Shown: in pieces, positions 27,675 to 36,983 of the stretch
Position numbering within the stretch: the first letter of the stretch is position 1
Layout: each line of letters begins with the position of its first letter
DNA from: Solibacillus sp. FSL K6-1523
GTDB lineage: Bacteria; Bacillota; Bacilli; Bacillales_A; Planococcaceae
DNA: 64,000 bases
Assembly: GCF_038005225.1 (NCBI RefSeq)
Contig: NZ_JBBOSU010000001.1
Span: 3,026,001 to 3,090,000, forward strand
Direction: 5' to 3'
Program-made: the position numbers and the translations under genes
Notes under the pieces: generated by a model
The model's database searches: none
Told to the model about the DNA's origin: nothing
What the model saw: only the letters and a program-made list of their open reading frames with translations

Positions 27675-28456
27675 TCCAAGGCTGGCTATTATATGAACGC
27701 GCAGATGCTGAGCTTAATGAATCCTTTATCCGTATGTTACAGGGAGCAGCCCGAGAAAAAAATTGTGAGCTGCATTTACAATTAGCAAATAATATACCGC
27801 TAACAGGTCCCCTGCCTCATTTCATATGGAATCGCACGCGGGACAGTCAGCTCGTGGCACATTATTACGCACTTGGTGTGAAAACATTTAACATTCCAGT
27901 CGTCAACGCCATTGCGAATGATAAATTAAAAGCACAGCAACTCGCTCGTTCCCTCGATATTCCGTGTATTGCCACTTGGACTGAGCCAAATACTGAAATG
28001 ATTTATCCAGTCGTCGTAAAAACAAAGGATGGACATGGAGGCAAGGAAGTCGTGCTTTGTACAACGGAAGCCGAGCTAAATGAACGACTCTGCCTATTCG
28101 GAGAAAATAGCATCATTCAGCCATTTATCTCGTCCAATAATCAAGACGTTCGCATTTGGGTACTTGGCAAAACGATTATCGGTGCTGTCAAACGTACGGG
28201 CAAAACATTTAAATCCAACTACACATTAGGTGGAACAATTGAAATATTTGATGTACCTGCCACGCTAGCGCAATATGTAGCAAAGCTCGTCGATACACTT
28301 CAATCTGATTATATCGGCATCGATTTTTTAGTCGGAGAGGACGGGCAATTTTACTTTAATGAAATAGAAGATCCTGTTGGGGCGCGTTCGTTTTTTGATT
28401 TATACAAGGAAGATTTACCAACGTTATTAATTGATTATTTATTAATACAATTATAA
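27671..28456 (+). CDS. ATP-grasp protein (second of a pair)
   Basis: Protein of 261 aa with the ATP-grasp core: VVVKTKDGHGG at 114-124, RIWVLGKTIIGAVKR at 161-175 and GIDFL at 216-220. The metal-binding end reads NEIEDPVGAR at 230-239 where the classical motif is ExN, so a ligand is changed to Glu. The ATG overlaps the previous stop by 4 nt (ATGA), so the two proteins are made together. The N-terminus (1-75) is short and may form the pre-ATP-grasp domain. Substrate unknown; it could be an amino-acid ligase acting with the first enzyme. Confidence 0.75.
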   Translation: MIQGWLLYERADAELNESFIRMLQGAAREKNCELHLQLANNIPLTGPLPHFIWNRTRDSQLVAHYYALGVKTFNIPVVNAIANDKLKAQQLARSLDIPCIATWTEPNTEMIYPVVVKTKDGHGGKEVVLCTTEAELNERLCLFGENSIIQPFISSNNQDVRIWVLGKTIIGAVKRTGKTFKSNYTLGGTIEIFDVPATLAQYVAKLVDTLQSDYIGIDFLVGEDGQFYFNEIEDPVGARSFFDLYKEDLPTLLIDYLLIQL

Positions 28457-28505
28457 AAAATCCCGTTGTCTTTTCATCATTGAAAAAACAACGGGATTCC
28501 TTTTA
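28457..28505. terminator. Terminator after the ATP-grasp pair
   Basis: AATCCCGTTGT and ACAACGGGATT pair (11 bp) with a loop of 17 nt; TCCTTTT follows on the plus strand and T-rich sequence on the minus strand, so it can serve both converging genes. Confidence 0.85.
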
Positions 28506-28513
28506 AAAAAGTA

Positions 28514-28900
28514 TTACTTCATTGATAAATAAATTTGCACACGTCCATCTGTTCCATAAAATTCAAAATCCGTTGTATACGCTCTTTGTAATTCACTTCC
28601 CCAAATTTCCACCCACGCATTAAAAACCGCATTTTCGATAGTCGGATCTACATCGATCACGTAGTAATTACCCGCTGGAATCTTAACATTACTTTCATTT
28701 GTAACGTTCTCTTCCGTACCGATATGTAAATCATAATCTCCTGTGAAATCACTCGCATAATTACTATAAACAGCGTAAACATCGCCTTGCACATTTAACC
28801 GACTAAATGCTTCCCACAGATTAAGAATCTCATCTGGATTTTGGTTATTCGTTCTCACCTTTCTCCCGTAAATGTTTTTTTCAGTAATGGTTTTAGTCAT
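28514..28900 (-). CDS. GyrI-like small-molecule-binding domain protein
   Basis: Stand-alone protein of 128 aa resembling the effector-binding (GyrI/AraC C-terminal) domain: VYAVYSNYASDFTGDYDLHIGTE near 42-64 and IPAGNYYVIDVD near 74-85. Such proteins sense or bind small hydrophobic molecules. AAGGAGG lies before the ATG. It is the convergent neighbour of the ATP-grasp pair and is 62 nt downstream of a WYL regulator on the same strand, so regulator and binding protein may be one unit. Confidence 0.7.
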   Translation of the reverse strand: MTKTITEKNIYGRKVRTNNQNPDEILNLWEAFSRLNVQGDVYAVYSNYASDFTGDYDLHIGTEENVTNESNVKIPAGNYYVIDVDPTIENAVFNAWVEIWGSELQRAYTTDFEFYGTDGRVQIYLSMK

Positions 28901-28961
28901 GTCTATTTCCTCCTTGCTATTAATAATTCAAGTGTAGCACCGTTAATATGACAACAGTATG

Positions 28962-29873
28962 TCAGCTTTCGAAAATAAATTTGATTTCGCTCATGTAGTT
29001 ATTTTTTAACCATTCCGGGGCGAGTACTTTTACATGTCTGCCAAACATTAATAGAAACGGAAGCATATTTTTATTTGTATCGTATGTAAATGTCACATTC
29101 ACCTGACCATTTTCAAGTAGTGTTATTTCATCCTCCATAAAGAAATCATATAATTTTCCAAGCTCACTTTTTGAAAAAGATAAACGGATTTCCTCCATTT
29201 TGACGGATTTAGTTGAAGATTGCGCAGTTTCTTCAAAATTGGTAGCTCTCGTAGTATCCTTTATAATTTGCATGTTGCGAATGCGAGTTAGCTTAAATAG
29301 CCTTAAAGCTTCTCTAACTTCACAATAAGCTTCTAAATACCAACTTCCATTCATGAAATTCAACTTTATCGGTTGGATAATACGATTGGAAATGTTTGCT
29401 GTTTGTGATACGTATGAAATACTCATTTTATATCGTTGCTCAATGACGGGTAAAATGTTTTGTATTTTTACTTTTGTTTCATTCTCGATTGTTTGTCGAT
29501 GCAAAGTAGAGGAGGCAATCGAAATATTAGATCCGCCGTCTTGATTATTGTCCTTTAATAGCTCCAATTTTCTTTGCAAAGTTGCGAGTTGTTGAACATC
29601 AAATAATTCACTTTTTAATGAAAGAACTTGTAATAAAAAACGTTTTTCCTCCTCGCTAAATGTAAATTTATCAAGCTTATATGTATCGATTAATGTAAAG
29701 CCACCATTTTTCCCTAAATAGGATATTATCGGGATACCAATGGAACATAAAGCATCGATATCTCGGTAAATCGTTCGCTTGCTTACTTCAAATTGACTAG
29801 CTAATTGTTCAGCAGAAACTTTCTTCTTTTGCAGTAAATAAATTAAAATCGAAAAGAGCCGCTCAGTTTTCAT
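28962..29873 (-). CDS. HTH-WYL transcriptional regulator (YafY/DeoR-type)
   Basis: Regulator of 303 aa. An N-terminal helix-turn-helix (about 1-55; SAEQLASQFEVSKRTIYRDIDAL) is followed by a WYL domain (about 140-220; residues ISYVSQTANISNR and FMNGSWYLEAYCE). WYL proteins bind ligands and control varied genes. I chose the ATG at 29873 with an AAGGA 11 nt upstream; an upstream TTG would extend it to 29906. It is likely to regulate the GyrI-like gene below it. Confidence 0.8.
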   Translation of the reverse strand: MKTERLFSILIYLLQKKKVSAEQLASQFEVSKRTIYRDIDALCSIGIPIISYLGKNGGFTLIDTYKLDKFTFSEEEKRFLLQVLSLKSELFDVQQLATLQRKLELLKDNNQDGGSNISIASSTLHRQTIENETKVKIQNILPVIEQRYKMSISYVSQTANISNRIIQPIKLNFMNGSWYLEAYCEVREALRLFKLTRIRNMQIIKDTTRATNFEETAQSSTKSVKMEEIRLSFSKSELGKLYDFFMEDEITLLENGQVNVTFTYDTNKNMLPFLLMFGRHVKVLAPEWLKNNYMSEIKFIFES

Positions 29874-29922
29874 TCTGTATGCTTTCCTTCCTATTTTGAT
29901 TTGCAATTATTTCACAAAGAAA

Positions 29923-29961
29923 AGAGCTGTATAAAAGATTCTTGACCTTTTATACAGCTCT
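29923..29961 (-). terminator. Terminator after valS
   Basis: AGAGCTGTATAAAAG and CTTTTATACAGCTCT pair perfectly over 15 bp around a 9-nt loop; TTTCTTT follows on the minus strand. Confidence 0.88.
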
Positions 29962-29968
29962 GCACTAA

Positions 29969-32611
29969 TTACATATTTTTTAATTCCGCAATACGTTTTT
30001 CAACTGTTGCAAATTTTGCTTCATAATCCGCTAACTTTTCACGTTCTACCGCTACTAACGCTTCTGGTGCTTTTGCAACGAAACGCTCATTTGAAAGCTT
30101 GCCTGAAACTAATTTTACTTCTTTCGCCCATTTCTCAAGCTCTTTTTCTAATCGCACAATTTCTTCGTCGATATTAATTAAGCCTGCAAGTGGCATGAAA
30201 ATTTCTGCACCTGATACAACCGCTGACATTGCTTGCGCTGGTGCATCTAAGCTAGCGCCAATTGTTAAGCCATCTGGGTTACAGAACTTTTCGATATAGC
30301 CTTTGTTTGCTTCTAAAATACTTGCAATTGATGCATCTTTAGCTGAAATCGTCATCGCTACTTTTTTACTCATTGGCGTATTAACTTCTGCGCGGATGTT
30401 ACGAACAGCGCGAATAATATCCATTAACAACTGCATTTCTACCGCTTCATCTTTAAAGTTGTAAGCATCGTTTACAGTTGGCCAAGCCGCTACTGTAATT
30501 GACTCGCCTTCATGTGGAAGGTGCTGCCAAATTTCTTCTGTAACGAATGGCATTAATGGGTGTAATAAACGCATCGTATTGTCTAAAACATACGCTAATA
30601 CTGAACGCGTTGTTAATTTCGCCGCTTCATCTTCACCGTATAATGGTAATTTCGCCATCTCAATATACCAAGAACAGAAATCATCCCAAATGAAGTTATA
30701 AAGCTCACGACCAACTTCACCGAACTCGTATTTATCCGATAATGTCGTTACACGTTCAATCGTTTCATTTAAACGCGTTAAAATCCACTTATCTGCCGTT
30801 GAAAGATCACCTGTTAAATCAATTTGCTCGAATGTTAAGCCTTCCATGTTCATTAATGCAAATCGTGAAGCATTCCAAATTTTATTAACAAAGTTCCAAG
30901 TTGACTCTACTTTTTCTGTAGAATAGCGTAAATCTTGCCCTGGTGAAGAACCTGTCGCTAAGAAATAACGTAATGAGTCCGCACCGTACTGCTCGATTAC
31001 TTCCATTGGATCAACCCCGTTACCTAGGGATTTACTCATTTTGCGTCCTTCTTCATCACGTACTAAACCGTGAATTAATACATCTTTAAATGGACGCTCG
31101 CCTGTAAATTCCTTCCCTTGGAAAATCATACGGCTAACCCAGAAGAAAATAATGTCATAGCCCGTTACTAACGTGCTAGTTGGGTAATAACGTTTGAATA
31201 ATTCACTGTCTTCATTTGGCCAATCCATCGTTGAAAACGGCCATAAAGCAGATGAGAACCATGTATCGAGTACATCTTCATCTTGCGTCCAGTTTTCAGC
31301 ATCTGCTGGTGCTTCTTTACCTACATATACTTCGCCTGTTTCATTATGATACCAAGCTGGAATTTGATGTCCCCACCAAAGTTGACGAGAAATACACCAG
31401 TCATGAATGTTTTCCATCCAACGATTATACGTATTTTCAAAGCGGTTTGGCACGAAGTTTACTTTTTCGTCCTCATTTGCTTGCATTGCTAACGCATCTT
31501 CTGCTAATGGCCCCATTTTCACGAACCATTGTTTCGATAAATATGGCTCTACTACAGCATTTGTACGCTCTGAGTGACCTACTTGATGTACATGCGTTTC
31601 GATTTCAACTAATACGCCTGCTTCTTGTAAATCCGCTACGATTTGCTTACGGCATTCAAAACGATCCATACCATTATATTTACCCGCAAGCTCATTCATT
31701 GTACCGTCTTCATGCATCACTAAAATTCGTTCTAAGTTATGACGATTACCAACTTCAAAGTCATTCGGGTCATGTGCTGGTGTCATTTTAACAACGCCAG
31801 TTCCGAAATCTTTATCAACATAGTCATCCGCTACAATTGGTATTTCGCGTCCAACGATTGGTAAAATAACTGTTTTCCCCACTAGGTGTGCATAGCGCTC
31901 ATCTTCCGGGTGAACCGCGATACCAGAGTCACCAAGCATCGTTTCTGGACGAGTTGTCGCAACACGTAAAACGCCAGAACCGTCAGCTAATGGGTATTCC
32001 ATATGGTAAAATGCGCCTTCTACTTCTTTGTGAATTACTTCGATGTCAGATAACGCTGTTTTAGCTGCTGGATCCCAGTTAATAATACGCTCACCGCGGT
32101 AAATTAAGCCTTTTTCGTATAATGTTACGAATACTTCATTAACCGCAACATTTAAGCCCTCGTCTAACGTGAAGCGCTCTTTTGAATAATCTAATCCAAG
32201 ACCTAGTTTTGACCATTGTGCACGGATATGTGAGGCATATTCCTCTTTCCATTCCCATGTTTTTTCTAAGAACTTTTCACGACCAAGGTCATAGCGTGAA
32301 ATGCCTTCTCCGCGCAATTTTTCTTCTACTTTCGCTTGTGTTGCAATTCCTGCATGGTCCATCCCTGGTAACCATAGCGCATCGTAACCTTGCATGCGTT
32401 TCATACGCGTTAAAATATCTTGTAACGTTGTATCCCAAGCGTGACCAAGGTGTAATTTCCCTGTTACGTTTGGCGGTGGAATAACAATTGAGTATGGTTC
32501 CTTATCACTTGTTGGATCTGCTTCGAAAAATTTACCTTTTAACCACCATTCATAGCGGCCTGCTTCTGTGGACTGTGGATCATACTTAGTTGGCATTGAA
32601 ATTTCAGTCAT
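29969..32611 (-). CDS. valS: Valyl-tRNA synthetase
   Basis: Class I synthetase of 880 aa that charges tRNA(Val). The HIGH-type motif is [15 protein letters not shown] at about 46-60, the KMSKS motif is [11 protein letters not shown] near 526-536, and the editing domain lies between. The C-terminal coiled coil that binds tRNA begins near 805. A T-box leader with a promoter precedes the gene, so expression rises when valine tRNA is uncharged. Confidence 0.97.
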   Translation of the reverse strand: MTEISMPTKYDPQSTEAGRYEWWLKGKFFEADPTSDKEPYSIVIPPPNVTGKLHLGHAWDTTLQDILTRMKRMQGYDALWLPGMDHAGIATQAKVEEKLRGEGISRYDLGREKFLEKTWEWKEEYASHIRAQWSKLGLGLDYSKERFTLDEGLNVAVNEVFVTLYEKGLIYRGERIINWDPAAKTALSDIEVIHKEVEGAFYHMEYPLADGSGVLRVATTRPETMLGDSGIAVHPEDERYAHLVGKTVILPIVGREIPIVADDYVDKDFGTGVVKMTPAHDPNDFEVGNRHNLERILVMHEDGTMNELAGKYNGMDRFECRKQIVADLQEAGVLVEIETHVHQVGHSERTNAVVEPYLSKQWFVKMGPLAEDALAMQANEDEKVNFVPNRFENTYNRWMENIHDWCISRQLWWGHQIPAWYHNETGEVYVGKEAPADAENWTQDEDVLDTWFSSALWPFSTMDWPNEDSELFKRYYPTSTLVTGYDIIFFWVSRMIFQGKEFTGERPFKDVLIHGLVRDEEGRKMSKSLGNGVDPMEVIEQYGADSLRYFLATGSSPGQDLRYSTEKVESTWNFVNKIWNASRFALMNMEGLTFEQIDLTGDLSTADKWILTRLNETIERVTTLSDKYEFGEVGRELYNFIWDDFCSWYIEMAKLPLYGEDEAAKLTTRSVLAYVLDNTMRLLHPLMPFVTEEIWQHLPHEGESITVAAWPTVNDAYNFKDEAVEMQLLMDIIRAVRNIRAEVNTPMSKKVAMTISAKDASIASILEANKGYIEKFCNPDGLTIGASLDAPAQAMSAVVSGAEIFMPLAGLINIDEEIVRLEKELEKWAKEVKLVSGKLSNERFVAKAPEALVAVEREKLADYEAKFATVEKRIAELKNM

Positions 32612-32678
32612 TGTATTCTCTCCTCTATCAATAAAATAATCGATTGTTTCTGAACGTAATTACGTTCAGATTTTGAAC

Positions 32679-33082
32679 AAACAGAAAACTCCCGTCGTCT
32701 AAAAAAGGACGAGGGAGTTAAGTCGCGGTACCACCTTTAATTCCGAGCGGCTTAAGACAAGCGTTCGCATTCTTCGTCACTCCTCACTCAGCAATCCTCA
32801 TGAACCATTAGTTCACTGCGGTTGCTTCGCTTCGTCGTTCCTTGACTGACAAACGCTTTCTTTTAAGCCTTTGTCGTGTCATGCGCTCGCAAAATTTCAT
32901 TAAGCTTTTCGGCACTTCATTCGATAACGGTGTTTAACCGGACATTAGCTACTCTTCGTTCACTAAGTCAACTCCTAGGCTACCTTCTGCTCGTGCAATG
33001 TAGAAACTTTTCAGCTACCGTTTCCTCTCTAACCATCACGCTCAAGCATACTCTTCCTACTCAACGTTTCATTTATATAATT
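32679..33082 (-). promoter_or_regulatory. T-box leader of valS
   Basis: The minus strand carries AAAGGTGGTACCGCGA at 32723-32738, the antiterminator sequence that pairs with the acceptor end of uncharged tRNA. Behind it comes a terminator hairpin at 32679-32719 (AACTCCC with GGGAGTT, then TTTTC). Further 5', the stem I region lies near 32890-33070, with AGAGAG and other stem I landmarks. The specifier should be a valine GUN codon; a GTC at about 32940 is a candidate but I could not fold stem I reliably. Expected to read through when tRNA(Val) is uncharged. Confidence 0.92.
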
Positions 33083-33088
33083 GTATAT

Positions 33089-33117
33089 ATTTTACGCTCT
33101 TTTCGTTAAAATTTCAA
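33089..33117 (-). promoter_or_regulatory. Promoter of valS
   Basis: Minus strand -35 TTGAAA (33112-33117), 17-nt spacer, -10 TAAAAT (33089-33094), leading into the T-box. Confidence 0.8.
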
Positions 33118-33158
33118 GTACAGGAGTCCATCTGATATACCAAAAATGCAATTCGGAT

Positions 33159-34307
33159 TTAACGATAAAATGTAACACCAATTAAAGCACCTATCACGAC
33201 AATGATCCACGGCTTCAATTTGAACTTCACAAGCAACACAAATAAAACAATTGCCCAAAATGCATCCATTACATCGCGAACTGTTGACGTGAGAATAGGC
33301 GACATAAACGCGGCAATTAAAATACCAATAACTGCTACATTCATTCCAGCTACTGCCCCACGTAACGCTTGATGACTACTAATACTTGACCAAAACGGAT
33401 ACGCTCCAACAATTAATAAAAATGCTGGTAAAAAGATCGCCACTGTCGCAAGCATGGCAATCGGAATGCCACCAATGACCATTCCTAAATAACTAGCAAA
33501 CGTAAACAATGGCCCTGGTACTGCTTGCGTTAATCCGTATCCTGCTAAAAAGGATTCCGCTGTCACATATGAACCAACGAATTGCGATTCTAGTAATGGT
33601 AAAACAACATGTCCACCACCAAAAACAAGTGACCCCGCTAAATAAAACTTTTCAAATAGCACGAGCCATTCCCATTTCAATAATTGGGAAGCAATAGGCA
33701 AACCGATTAATAACACCAAAAATGCGGATAAAAATACGGCACCCCATTTTTTCGAAAATACAACGCTAGGAATCGCTTGACCTGGCTGTTTCAAAAACAA
33801 AAATCCAATGAATGCACTCCCAATAAGAACACCCACTTGTGAATAGATTGATGTAGCGTAAAGTAATAAAATTGTCGCTAAAATTAACAGCGCATACTGC
33901 AAAGGGGTCTTTAATATTTTTTTCCCCATATCCAAAATAGCTTGTGCAACAATCGCTACTGCAACAATTTTCAACCCTTGTAGCCAACCGATACTCATCT
34001 CAAAGCGTTCCATTATGTACACAAATACAATCAACATCAAGACTGATGGTAGTGTAAATCCAATGAACGCGGCAATACTACCAGCTACTCCACCTTTTCG
34101 TAACCCGATTCCCATACCGACCTGACTTGAAGCAGGACCAGGTAAAAACTGACTTAATGCGACCAAATCTAAATACTCTTCATCCGTCAGCCATTTTTTC
34201 TGTTTCACATACATGTGTTGGAAATATCCTAAATGTGCAGCGGGTCCTCCAAACGATGTAACTCCTAATTTCAACGATGTCCAAAAAATATCCAAAAAGT
34301 TCCGCAA
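33159..34307 (-). CDS. chrA: ChrA-type chromate/anion transporter
   Basis: Membrane protein of 382 aa with two CHR domains (long-chain type): the SFGGPAAHLGYFQ and LPGPASSQVGMGIG motifs of the first at about 18-65 and QAVPGPLFTFASYLG of the second near 240-255. CHR proteins can export chromate, but many act on sulfate-like ions, so the substrate is uncertain. TTG start 7 nt after GGAG. It is inserted between spoVID and valS compared with B. subtilis. Confidence 0.85.
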   Translation of the reverse strand: MRNFLDIFWTSLKLGVTSFGGPAAHLGYFQHMYVKQKKWLTDEEYLDLVALSQFLPGPASSQVGMGIGLRKGGVAGSIAAFIGFTLPSVLMLIVFVYIMERFEMSIGWLQGLKIVAVAIVAQAILDMGKKILKTPLQYALLILATILLLYATSIYSQVGVLIGSAFIGFLFLKQPGQAIPSVVFSKKWGAVFLSAFLVLLIGLPIASQLLKWEWLVLFEKFYLAGSLVFGGGHVVLPLLESQFVGSYVTAESFLAGYGLTQAVPGPLFTFASYLGMVIGGIPIAMLATVAIFLPAFLLIVGAYPFWSSISSHQALRGAVAGMNVAVIGILIAAFMSPILTSTVRDVMDAFWAIVLFVLLVKFKLKPWIIVVIGALIGVTFYR

Positions 34308-34451
34308 ATTTTCACTCCTAAAAAATTATCTTTATCCACTTATCCTAACTTTACTAAATGTTTCCCATTTATAAAAGGACATTTACAAAACTATCATTTT
34401 CTTTACAATAGCTATATATATCAGTATTTCCTCTAAAAAAGGTACAAATAA

Positions 34452-34485
34452 AAAAGACATCGCTCGCTCAATCGCAAAGCCATGC
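34452..34485 (-). terminator. Possible terminator antisense to the small gene promoter region
   Basis: On the minus strand GGCATGGC and GCGATGTC pair with one mismatch and a G-U, then TTTTTT. It could end a spoVID transcript that reads past 34741, or lie in the chrA leader. Weak. Confidence 0.35.
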
Positions 34486-34568
34486 CTTCCCATTTCTAAA
34501 ATCCATTACGTCAATTTTTCACTTCATGACCAAGTCTTGCATATACTGATAAAAAGGAGATGATGAAA

Positions 34569-34760
34569 ATGCGTAAAGGTTATAATCCTTACTTACTTCC
34601 ACCATGGTTACGTAAAACTCGCTTTTTCATAAAAAATTGCATCATCCCCATAACAATTTTCCAAGCTATTCGAACAATATTCGTACCGACAACTGGCGAT
34701 ATTATTTTACTCGTTCTTTTAATCGGTCTCAGTTATTTGCTTATGACTGATTATCTCTAG
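34569..34760 (+). CDS. Small membrane protein, unknown
   Basis: Predicted protein of 63 aa with a basic, proline-containing start (RKGYNPYLLPPWLRKTR), an amphipathic stretch and a C-terminal hydrophobic helix (about 43-60: DIILLVLLIGLSYLLMTDY). I recognise no family. The ATG at 34569 lies 9 nt after AAGGAG; two earlier ATG codons are too near the site. It is convergent with spoVID, whose 3' end it overlaps by 20 nt. Coding is supported by the binding site and the membrane helix only. Confidence 0.55.
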   Translation: MRKGYNPYLLPPWLRKTRFFIKNCIIPITIFQAIRTIFVPTTGDIILLVLLIGLSYLLMTDYL

Positions 34761-35526
34761 CTTTTGGAGTGATAACTTGATGTACTTTATACGCCTCAGA
34801 AAGATCTCGATAAAAATCATCTGAAGGCACAGTATACATCAATTCTTCCTCCATTTGCTTTGGAGATTCCGCGACTTCATTCACTTCTTTCAGCACCACC
34901 GTTTCACTCACTTCACGAGTTTCCGCGACCGCACTCACTACAGGGCTTTCGGCACTGACATTTACTTCTTTCGTTTCTGAAATTGCAGTTACTTCATGTG
35001 TTTCTGAAATCGCTGTAACTTCTTCAGTTTCCGTAACCGTTGTCACTTCATGTGTTTCCGAAATTGCAGGCAGTTCTACTTTTTGTTCGATATTTTTCAC
35101 TACAATTTCTTGATTGTCGATTTTCTCTGCGACATGATCTTCAAATTGACACCGAACATTCCACTTCACTTGACAGCCTCCATCAAATACCGCACTTTGC
35201 TCTCCTTCAATTAACACTTTTACGCTATCAAGTTGCTTCGCTGTATCTGGTAAATCAATGCTAAATGGTAAAGCATATTCAAAGTATCCCACATTATCAT
35301 TTAAATCTAAATCTTCAATATAAGTGCCTTTTTGTAATGTTGCTTCCCGTCCATCATTGAAAGCCACTTCCACAGCAAAATGATAAATGCCATTTAACCG
35401 CATCGAATTGTCGAGCTCCATCGGCACCCATTGCGGTGAAATTTTTACCGATTGTACTTCTGCTACAGCACCAAAATTGTTTGGAAAAAAGAAGTACTCA
35501 TCCATTTCCCAGGAAATATCCTTCAT
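34741..35526 (-). CDS. spoVID: SpoVID-like spore-coat encasement protein, short form
   Basis: Protein of 261 aa between hemL and valS, the place of spoVID in B. subtilis. Its N-terminal 130 residues resemble the SpoVID N-terminal domain, which drives coat encasement. Residues 154-207 are imperfect 9-10 residue repeats of the type xISETxEVTx. No LysM domain is present at the C-terminus, where the B. subtilis protein (575 aa) has one; it ends DDFYRDLSEAYKVHQ... The two-domain recruitment of SafA may therefore differ here. The family call rests on synteny plus moderate similarity. Confidence 0.7.
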   Translation of the reverse strand: MKDISWEMDEYFFFPNNFGAVAEVQSVKISPQWVPMELDNSMRLNGIYHFAVEVAFNDGREATLQKGTYIEDLDLNDNVGYFEYALPFSIDLPDTAKQLDSVKVLIEGEQSAVFDGGCQVKWNVRCQFEDHVAEKIDNQEIVVKNIEQKVELPAISETHEVTTVTETEEVTAISETHEVTAISETKEVNVSAESPVVSAVAETREVSETVVLKEVNEVAESPKQMEEELMYTVPSDDFYRDLSEAYKVHQVITPKARDNQS

Positions 35527-35543
35527 CTAATCCCCCCTCGAAT

Positions 35544-35573
35544 AACTCTATGTACAATCTATTCTATTTATGA
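35544..35573 (-). promoter_or_regulatory. Possible sigma-E promoter of spoVID
   Basis: The minus strand reads TCATAAATA, then 12-13 nt, then CATAGAGTT, one mismatch from the sigma-E -10 CATACAnT. The -35 fits less well. Sigma-E control would match spoVID in B. subtilis. Confidence 0.35.
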
Positions 35574-35644
35574 GGAACTTTATGCTATCGACATTTTGTG
35601 TGCTTTAATAGACAATTTCCCAAACCTTATGTACATAATAAATG

Positions 35645-35684
35645 CAAAAATGACATTTCAACCCGAGGGGAAATGTCATTTTAC
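35645..35684 (-). terminator. Terminator of the hem operon
   Basis: AAAATGACATTTC and GAAATGTCATTTT pair around a short loop; TTTTTG follows on the minus strand, just after hemL. Confidence 0.85.
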
Positions 35685-35692
35685 GATTCAAA

Positions 35693-36982
35693 TTAACGTG
35701 CTAATTGCTTAAACACCGTATGGAATGCTTGTACCGTTTTTGCGATATGCGCTTCTGTATGTGCTGTCGAAATAAATAACCCTTCAAATTGCGATGGTGG
35801 TAAGAACACACCTTCTTCTGCCATTAATTTGAAGTATTCCGCAAATAATGCTAAATCTGAAGTTTTTGCCGATTCAAAATCAATAACCTCTTCGTTCGTA
35901 AAGAAGAAGCCAATCATTGAACCTGCACGATTTACAGTATGTGGAATATTGTATTTTGTTGCCGCTTCACGGAAACCAGCTTCTAATTGGTCACCAAGCT
36001 TACGGAAATAAGTGTATGTTTCTTCATTTAAACGTGATAATGTTTCATAACCCGCAGTCATCGCAAGTGGGTTACCAGATAATGTACCCGCTTGATAGAT
36101 TGGACCTGATGGCGCAATTTGTTCCATTATTTCGCGTTTTCCGCCGAATGCACCTACTGGTAATCCACCACCAATTACTTTTCCAAGACAAGTCAGATCT
36201 GGTTGGATGCCATAATATTGTTGTGCACAGCCATAATCGACACGGAAGCCTGTCATTACTTCATCAAAAATCAGTACTGTACCATTCTCTTCCGTTAGCT
36301 TGCGTAAGCCTTCTAAAAAGCCTGGTTGTGGTGGAACAACGCCCATATTTCCTGCAACAGGTTCTAAAATAACAGCGGCTAATTCTGAACCATATTTTTC
36401 AAATACTAATTTTGCTGATTCCAAATCATTGTACGCAACCGTTAACGTATTTTTAGCAACATCTGCCGGTACACCTGGCGAATCTGGCAAACCTAATGTT
36501 GCAACACCTGAACCCGCTTTAATTAATAGTGAATCCCCGTGCCCATGATAAGAGCCTTCGAATTTTAAAATTTTGTCGCGTCCTGTATATCCGCGCGCTA
36601 AACGAAGGGCTGACATCGTTGCTTCCGTTCCTGAAGAAACAAAACGAATCATTTCGACAGATGGTAAACGGTCCAATACTAGTTTCGCTAATTTATTTTC
36701 TGATAAAGTAGGCGCACCAAATGAAGCACCCTTTGCCGCTTGCTGTTGAATCGCATCGACAACTTCTGGATGTGCATGCCCTAAAATAAGCGGTCCCCAT
36801 GATAAAACATAGTCAATATATTCATTGCCATCAATGTCTTTAATTACAGCGCCTGAACCAGACTCCATAAAAATCGGATCTAAGTTAACGGATTTAAATG
36901 CTCGTACAGGTGAATTTACACCACCTGGCATTAAATTAACCGCTTCTGTAAATGCTGCTTTCGAATTTTCATAAGTACGCAT
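35693..36982 (-). CDS. hemL: Glutamate-1-semialdehyde 2,1-aminomutase
   Basis: PLP enzyme of 429 aa that makes 5-aminolevulinate from glutamate-1-semialdehyde. The PLP-lysine is in [20 protein letters not shown] near 265 and the FDEVMTGFR motif near 240; N-terminal [13 protein letters not shown] is typical. Last gene of hemA-X-C-D-B-L. It is directly followed by a terminator. Confidence 0.97.
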   Translation of the reverse strand: MRTYENSKAAFTEAVNLMPGGVNSPVRAFKSVNLDPIFMESGSGAVIKDIDGNEYIDYVLSWGPLILGHAHPEVVDAIQQQAAKGASFGAPTLSENKLAKLVLDRLPSVEMIRFVSSGTEATMSALRLARGYTGRDKILKFEGSYHGHGDSLLIKAGSGVATLGLPDSPGVPADVAKNTLTVAYNDLESAKLVFEKYGSELAAVILEPVAGNMGVVPPQPGFLEGLRKLTEENGTVLIFDEVMTGFRVDYGCAQQYYGIQPDLTCLGKVIGGGLPVGAFGGKREIMEQIAPSGPIYQAGTLSGNPLAMTAGYETLSRLNEETYTYFRKLGDQLEAGFREAATKYNIPHTVNRAGSMIGFFFTNEEVIDFESAKTSDLALFAEYFKLMAEEGVFLPPSQFEGLFISTAHTEAHIAKTVQAFHTVFKQLAR

Positions 36983-36983
36983 A

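Noticed and set aside
31216-31791. Plus-strand open frame of 191 codons inside valS
   Set aside because: Lies fully antisense to a well conserved synthetase and its translation is Leu/His rich without family resemblance.
35917-36548. Plus-strand frames antisense to hemL
   Set aside because: Shadow frames of hemL; no binding site or similarity.
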